From positions 4,464,001 to 4,528,000 of the forward strand of contig JALJCS010000037.1 in assembly GCA_023055355.1 (NCBI GenBank): 64,000 nt of DNA. Reading direction: 5' to 3'. This stretch comes from Agelaius tricolor. Its lineage: Eukaryota; Chordata; Aves; Passeriformes; Icteridae. This document shows, piece by piece, positions 59,458 through 64,000 of this stretch (within the stretch, counting starts at the first letter, position 1; the number at the start of each line of letters is the position of its first letter). The position numbers and the translations under genes were made by a program. A model generated the notes under the pieces. That model searched no databases. It was not told where the DNA came from and saw only the letters and a program-made list of their open reading frames with translations.

Positions 59458-59957
59458 TGTCCCTGTGGAGAGCGTTGGGGACAGACTGGTGTGAAGGGAC
59501 ACTCAAAATGTATGGACACTGTGGGGAGAGGGACAGATTCACTGACCAGTCACAAGTGGTGGTTGAAAGCCATATAAACTGGAGAGTTTCTGTCTGGAAG
59601 GGCATTTTCTAGTGGAACACACATTGTATTGGTCATTGTAAAGCCTGGGCTTCTTTAAAGGCAGTTTGGTCTGCAGGTGATGGGGTTGGTGCCAATTCCT
59701 TTGTGAACAGAGCCCTGGAAGTGCCCCTGTCTGCCATTCACATGACCCTCATTTTTGGGGAGGTGGCTCTGAGTACCTCCTGTGTGGCCATTGGGTCCTG
59801 TGCTGTGTGCACAGCCCGTGGTGCCCAGCTCCTTGTGTTTGCTGAGCTCTGCCACCTGGTCCCCTCTGTCCCTCATGGGCATCACACACAGGCACTGTGC
59901 CCATCTCTGCACACACCAGGGTACCTCACACCAGGAATGTGCCCCGTGTGCCACTGC
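59458..59957. other. Intronic sequence, nothing recognised
   Basis: Unclassified mixed sequence between the CR1 copy and the array. Confidence 0.4.
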
Positions 59958-60296
59958 TCCACTGGCCATTCCAGCTCTTCACTGGCCATTCCAGCTGCTC
60001 CACTGGCCATTCCAGCTCTTCACTGGCCATTCCAGCTGCTCCACTGGCCATTCCAGCTGCTCCACTGGCCATTCCAGCTCTTCACTGGCCATTCCAGCTG
60101 CTCCACTGGCCATTCCAGCTCTTCACTGGCCATTCCAGCTGCTCCACTGGCCATTCCAGCTGCTCCACTGGCCATTCCAGCTCTTCACTGGCCATTCCAG
60201 CTGCTCCACTGGCCATTACAGCTGCTCCACTGGCCATTCCAGCTCTTCACTGGCCACTCCAGCTCTTCACTGGCCATTCCAGCTGCTGCACTGGAG
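59958..60296. repeat. 20/21-bp minisatellite, about 16 copies
   Basis: The units are CACTGGCCATTCCAGCTCTT (20 bp) and CACTGGCCATTCCAGCTGCTC (21 bp) in mixed order. Open frames reading HWPFQLLHW and TGHSSCS are repeat translations. Confidence 0.96.
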
Positions 60297-62019
60297 CAGC
60301 CCAGAAGTGTGACCTGCTGATGCTGCTGGTGCCTCCTGCCTCTGAAGCAAAGGCTTTGTGATTCTGCTGCTGCTCCCAGCACTTCCAGGAGCTTTCCTTG
60401 CCCTGGGAGCTGGGAGCCCTGGATCTGAATCCCCTCCTCCATGCAGACAGGGGAGGCTTTGGTAGGATTTTATTCACCTTCATTGGGGCAGCTGAGACTG
60501 GAGGTGTTGAAAATGGTTGTTTTAATAGCAAATCCTGATGAAGTGGTGACTCAGGAGTGAATGAACCCCTCTCCTCTGTGTGGAATTGCCAACCCCCAGC
60601 CTGTCTCCCTTCAGGGGCTGCTGGGGACAGTTGGTTAAACAGGAGATGTGTCTGAGTTGGGACCATGGTGCTGAAGGGTCCCACGTGGCTCCAAGTGACA
60701 GTTTTCCTGCAGGGCTCAGCTTTGGGATGTGGCTGAAATGCACATTACAAGATTTATGTCTCTTTTCTGAGTCACACATCTGCTCTATTTATATTTTAGT
60801 TGTTACTTGGAGCAATTTATAAAAGGGATTCCCAGCTCAGATGCTGCTACTCCCTTGCAGTGTTTACATCAAACCAGGCCTTGTGTTTTTAGCCTTCTGT
60901 TTGCCCCAGCTCTTGTCTCTCCTGGCACTCCAGACTCTGCCTCCATCCGTGTGGAGCATCCCAAACCCCGTGGGGGCCGGAAGGGGCTGCACTGGGTGGG
61001 ATGGTTTGGGACAGTGGCCACAGTCCCCAGCCAAAGAGCTGTTGGTGGGTTTGGACCATTTTCCTTTCAGCTGCTTTTCCACAGAAGTCTTTCAGTCCTG
61101 TGGGGTCCCTCTCTGGCATCCCAAGCAGAGGAAGCCAATGGAGATGTTGGCTCTCAGCTGGCTCCTGTCAGCTGCAGCTGCTGGGGATCCCCTGCTCCCC
61201 CCTGCACCCCCCTGGACCCCCACAGTACCCCAGGTGTCCCAGCCCTGGGGTGGGGGCTCCTGCCCTGCATAGCTCAGGGGTGCCACATTTCCTGTTCTTT
61301 TCTTCTTTCTTCTGGCAAGATTCACATGCTGACCTCAGGCCAGGGGCACTTGAAGAGCCACAGCACATGGATACTTCTCAGGGCAGGGAAGTCAGGGCAG
61401 ACAGGCACAGGAGTCCCATGGAGCTGTCTGGAGAGGAGAGGAAAAGCAAAGGGCACTTGTGTTGCAAATGGGGAGCAAGAGGGGGAGACTGTTTATCAGA
61501 TGTGGATCATTTCCTCCTGTTGGGAATAGCATCAGATCAGTATTTGTGTCCTGGAAGACTGAGTTATCTGTGAGCTGATCAGGAAAAGTTTGACACAAGA
61601 CTCCTTAAGCTCTCAATCTGCTCTCCCAATCTGGTGCTTTACAAGGAACATTTTGGAGAGGACTTTTCCAGTAATGCATTAAACCAGAAATGTTTCTGAG
61701 ACAGAGTGAAGAGAGAATCCTTCTGCTCTGAGCCTCTCTGTCCACCTCCCATGCACACATTGGGTTCATGCCATGGTGCTGATATTTCACTTGCTGAGCT
61801 GCTCAGCATATGAAATTCAAGAGCACTTTGGATTCTCCCTGGTGAAGTAAAATAGTACTGCAGAAGCCTTAAGAAATTCTGTGAGACCTCTGACATCTTG
61901 TCAGGAAGCCACAGGGACAGATGGGTCTTGGAAATTTTTAATAGGCTTCAGCCATCATTATTCCTTGGAAATGCATCCACTTTAAGGGCTTTTTTCTGAT
62001 TTCTTTTTGCACAATTTAG
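60297..62019. other. Intronic sequence leading to the 96-bp exon
   Basis: Mixed sequence. The overlapping + frames at 60807-61573 (up to 240 codons) have no recognised domain and no plausible splice boundaries in phase with ZNF618. Confidence 0.45.
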
Positions 62020-62115
62020 ATGGAAAAGCAGTGGAACGTGACTCTTCCGTTGGATATACACGAAATCGATATTCAGGGACCTGGATTTTTGACCATGCAT
62101 TGAGATACACGTCCG
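62020..62115 (+). CDS. ZNF618: ZNF618 internal coding exon, 96 bp (block preceding first zinc finger)
   Basis: The acceptor is a T-rich tract ending in CACAATTTAG and the donor is G|GTATGT. Two bases complete the Asp codon begun at 57652. The exon then reads GKAVERDSSVGYTRNRY followed by SGTWIFDHALRYTS, and ends on the first base of a Gly codon. In ZNF618 orthologues this SGTWIFD.ALRY block lies just before the first C2H2 finger. That finger must be in a downstream exon, because no C-x2-C...H-x3-H frame follows before 64000. The phase agrees with the exon at 57396-57652, and both splice sites are canonical. The residues between DGKA and RYSG differ from my recollection of mammalian protein, so that part looks lineage-variable. 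Confidence 0.92.
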
Positions 62116-62962
62116 GTATGTGATGGAAGGGTGTGAAACTCTAACCAGGGCTCAGGGAGCAAAGGAAGCTCTGGAAGCAATGGGTGCATTGCCCAGATTC
62201 CAGCTGCAAGGCTCAGGAAAAGCCTGGCCCAATTGAGTGCACCAACTAACCCCAAACCTTCCCCACCTCCCCTCCTGCTGCCACCAGCTGGGACCTGCAT
62301 GACACACCCTGAGTGACAAGGACCTCACTGCTGGTGTCCAAGGCCACCTGGGCATGTTCTCTGCAAGGCCTTAAGGCACAGTGAAGTCCTTCTTCCTCCT
62401 CTTAACCTTTCCTCCCCTCTAACAACACATTTTTTGTGGCAAGTCACCCCTCCTTTCTCTAACGTAAGGGCCTGTGGTGAGCTGAGCACACAGCTGTGGC
62501 TGCTGAGCTGTGTCTCTGCCTCAGGTCTGTAACACACCTCCCTCACACCCTCCCCAAGTCCCTGTGCTCCTGGGCCACTGCTCTACCACCTGTGGGCAGA
62601 GGGTGAGTGCAGGTGTCCCCCTCAAAGTTGACTCCAACCTTCCCTGGGTTCCACTTGAGACCTGCCAGTTCCAGGACACCTGCACAAAAGCCCTGGACTG
62701 GCACACGTGGTCCCTCAGCTCCTTCCTCAGCTCCTGCCCCTGGTGTCCAGCACAGCCCCTGCACGAGGGCTGCAGCCCCTGCTGGGTTCACAGTGCAGAG
62801 GGAAGGCACTGCACAGTTACCTGCACAGCTGAGCTTCTTGGAGAACTGCACAGTGCATTTATGTGCCATAGACTGTCTCCAGAGGAAGTAGGAAATACAA
62901 TAAAAAGGGGGCAGAAAATGCAGCCTACAGCCCCTCACTGTGTTTGACCTGTTTGCACCAAC
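62116..62962. other. Intronic sequence, nothing recognised
   Basis: Mixed-GC sequence between the 96-bp exon donor and the last CR1 copy. Confidence 0.45.
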
Positions 62963-63330
62963 TCACAGAATCACAGAATGCTTTGGGCTGGAAGGGACCT
63001 GCCATGGCAGGGACACCTCCCACTGTCCCAGGCTGCTCCCAGCCCTGTCCAGCCTGGCCTTGGGCACTGCCAGGGATCCAGGGGCAGCCCCAGCTGCTCT
63101 GGGCACCCTGGGCCAGGGCCTGCCCACCCTGCCAGGGAACAATTCCTAATTCCCAATATCCCATTTAGCCCTGCAATCTGGCAGTGGGAGCCATTCCCTG
63201 TGTCCTGTCCCTCCATCCCTTGTCCCCAGTCCCTCTCCAGCTCTCCTGGAGACCCCTCAGGCCCTGGCAGGGGCTCTGAGAGCTCCAGCCCTGTGATTAA
63301 CTCAGTGGCCTCCTCTGGAGCCATTCCAAC
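62963..63330 (-). mobile_element. CR1 LINE 3'-end copy, antisense (about 370 bp)
   Basis: It starts TCACAGAATCACAGAATGCT and carries the AGGAACAATTCCTAATTCCC subgroup variant. About 25 bases just inside the terminus are missing relative to the copy at 45547 (GGAAGGGACCT joins directly to GCCATGGCAGGGAC), and the far end lacks the CTCTCCAGGTGAGC portion. Confidence 0.93.
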
Positions 63331-64000
63331 TCTTCCCAGGACTCCATGTGCAGCCAACACTGTGGGGATGTGGGTGGGCATCAGTCACATCCTGCTGTTG
63401 GTTCAGCTGAACCTCAGCTGTGCTCAGGGCTCCTGTTTGCAGGGCCCAGGGCATGGTGAGTGCTCTCATCTGCTGCTTTGGGGCTCCAGCTCCAAGAGTT
63501 TTCATAAGAGCATAGTGGAGGTTGGTGGTGAAAACAATCAGTCCTTGAGCACAGGAGTGAGTGAGGGCTGGCAGACGCTGCTGACAGCCCGGGTTTCACA
63601 GGCAGCCTGTGTGGAGTGACCACAGGTGGTGACTGTCCCACAGTCTATATAAAATACATATCTATATAAAATACAGTGAGCTATGATAATAAAAATGCTC
63701 TGGAGCAGATCAGATACAGCCAAGTGCCTGTGCTATCAGAATATGGGAGCATTTTTTCAGCTGGGTACTCTGGTGTATCAGACTGTGGCGAGTGGCCTCT
63801 TTCAGCATCAGTGACAAAGGAGCCTCCCCAGCTCAGGACACAGCCCCAGGTGGTGCTATCAGTGATGGGCAGGGAGCTCAGGGCTCTGGCACTCTCAGGG
63901 GGGTGTTTTCTTCCCAAGTAGTAAGAATGGGACATGGGAAGGGGAAAAAGGACCACGGGCATAGTGTGTTCAGACTGCAGCCTGGGTTTGTTCCTGGCTA
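63331..64000. other. Intronic sequence to the window end
   Basis: Mixed sequence with a short doubled TATCTATATAAAATACA phrase near 63643-63676. No exon or transposon was recognised. Confidence 0.4.

Larger units (their letters stand above)
57653..62019 (+). other. ZNF618: ZNF618 intron between the 257-bp and 96-bp exons (4.4 kb)
   Basis: This complete intron begins GTGAGG and ends AATTTAG, and splits an Asp codon after its first base. It contains one sense-oriented CR1 fragment and a 20/21-bp minisatellite. Confidence 0.88.
62116..64000 (+). other. ZNF618: ZNF618 next intron, partial
   Basis: It begins with the GTATGT donor and runs past the window end. It contains one antisense CR1 copy (62963-63330). 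No further ZNF618 exon was recognised. Confidence 0.8.

Noticed and set aside
60807..61573. 240- and 190-codon plus-strand frames between the last two exons
   Set aside because: Two different frames are open over the same bases, with no recognised motif and no phase-compatible splice sites for ZNF618.
1..64000. CRISPR-like or prokaryotic systems suggested by regular direct repeats
   Set aside because: The repeats are contiguous or degenerate minisatellites without unique spacers, and the setting is spliced avian intron with CR1 elements.
62116..64000. Search for the first C2H2 finger exon of ZNF618
   Set aside because: No frame with paired Cys and His at finger spacing follows the 96-bp exon. 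The fingers must be beyond the window.

Overview
This window looks like avian nuclear DNA, most likely from a passerine bird. It is CpG-poor and spliced. It carries about twenty 3'-end fragments of CR1 LINEs, the dominant bird retrotransposon, recognisable by their terminal ATTCTGTG-type repeats. It also has one solo LTR of a type I associate with songbird endogenous retroviruses. No bacterial operon, CRISPR array, plasmid or phage gene is visible. The species and chromosome assignment is inference.

The only gene I can support is ZNF618, a C2H2 zinc-finger protein gene, on the + strand. Three consecutive internal coding exons fit together in phase: a 44-bp exon at 42569-42612, a 257-bp exon at 57396-57652 and a 96-bp exon at 62020-62115. 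Each has an AG acceptor and a GT donor. Joined, they encode a Ser-rich stretch, an acidic segment with a VKTE sumoylation-like motif, a conserved EICVVIGG block and the SGTWIFDHALRY block that precedes the first zinc finger. The start-codon exon lies upstream of the window and the zinc-finger exons lie downstream. The window is therefore about 42.6 kb of the upstream intron, complete introns of 14.8 kb and 4.4 kb, and about 1.9 kb of the next intron.

The rest is intron. Bases 1-16500 are mixed-GC sequence with CR1 fragments, a nested solo LTR at 10069-10763, a G4-prone GC-rich minisatellite at 8310-8786, and a TGTCACTG minisatellite at 15780-16505 containing perfect CRE palindromes. Bases 16500-42568 hold a minisatellite with a 109-bp higher-order period (20527-21150), a 19-bp array (about 23678-23882), a CpG-rich spot at 27838-27895, a (GAATA)n CR1 tail, an 800-bp TGGA array (29171-29972) and a 52-bp array (37266-37592). 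AT-rich stretches around 13.8, 18.5, 39.4 and 41.2-42.2 kb look like candidate conserved elements. The second intron carries a 640-bp array of 20-bp units (43697-44336). Near-identical CR1 copies in opposite orientation flank the 44-bp exon. The last introns carry a 20/21-bp array (59958-60296) and two more CR1 copies.

Most long open frames here are by-products of tandem repeats with no internal stop codon. Two minus-strand frames, at 16501-17577 and 27287-28504, are not fully explained that way. They are reported as findings, not as genes.
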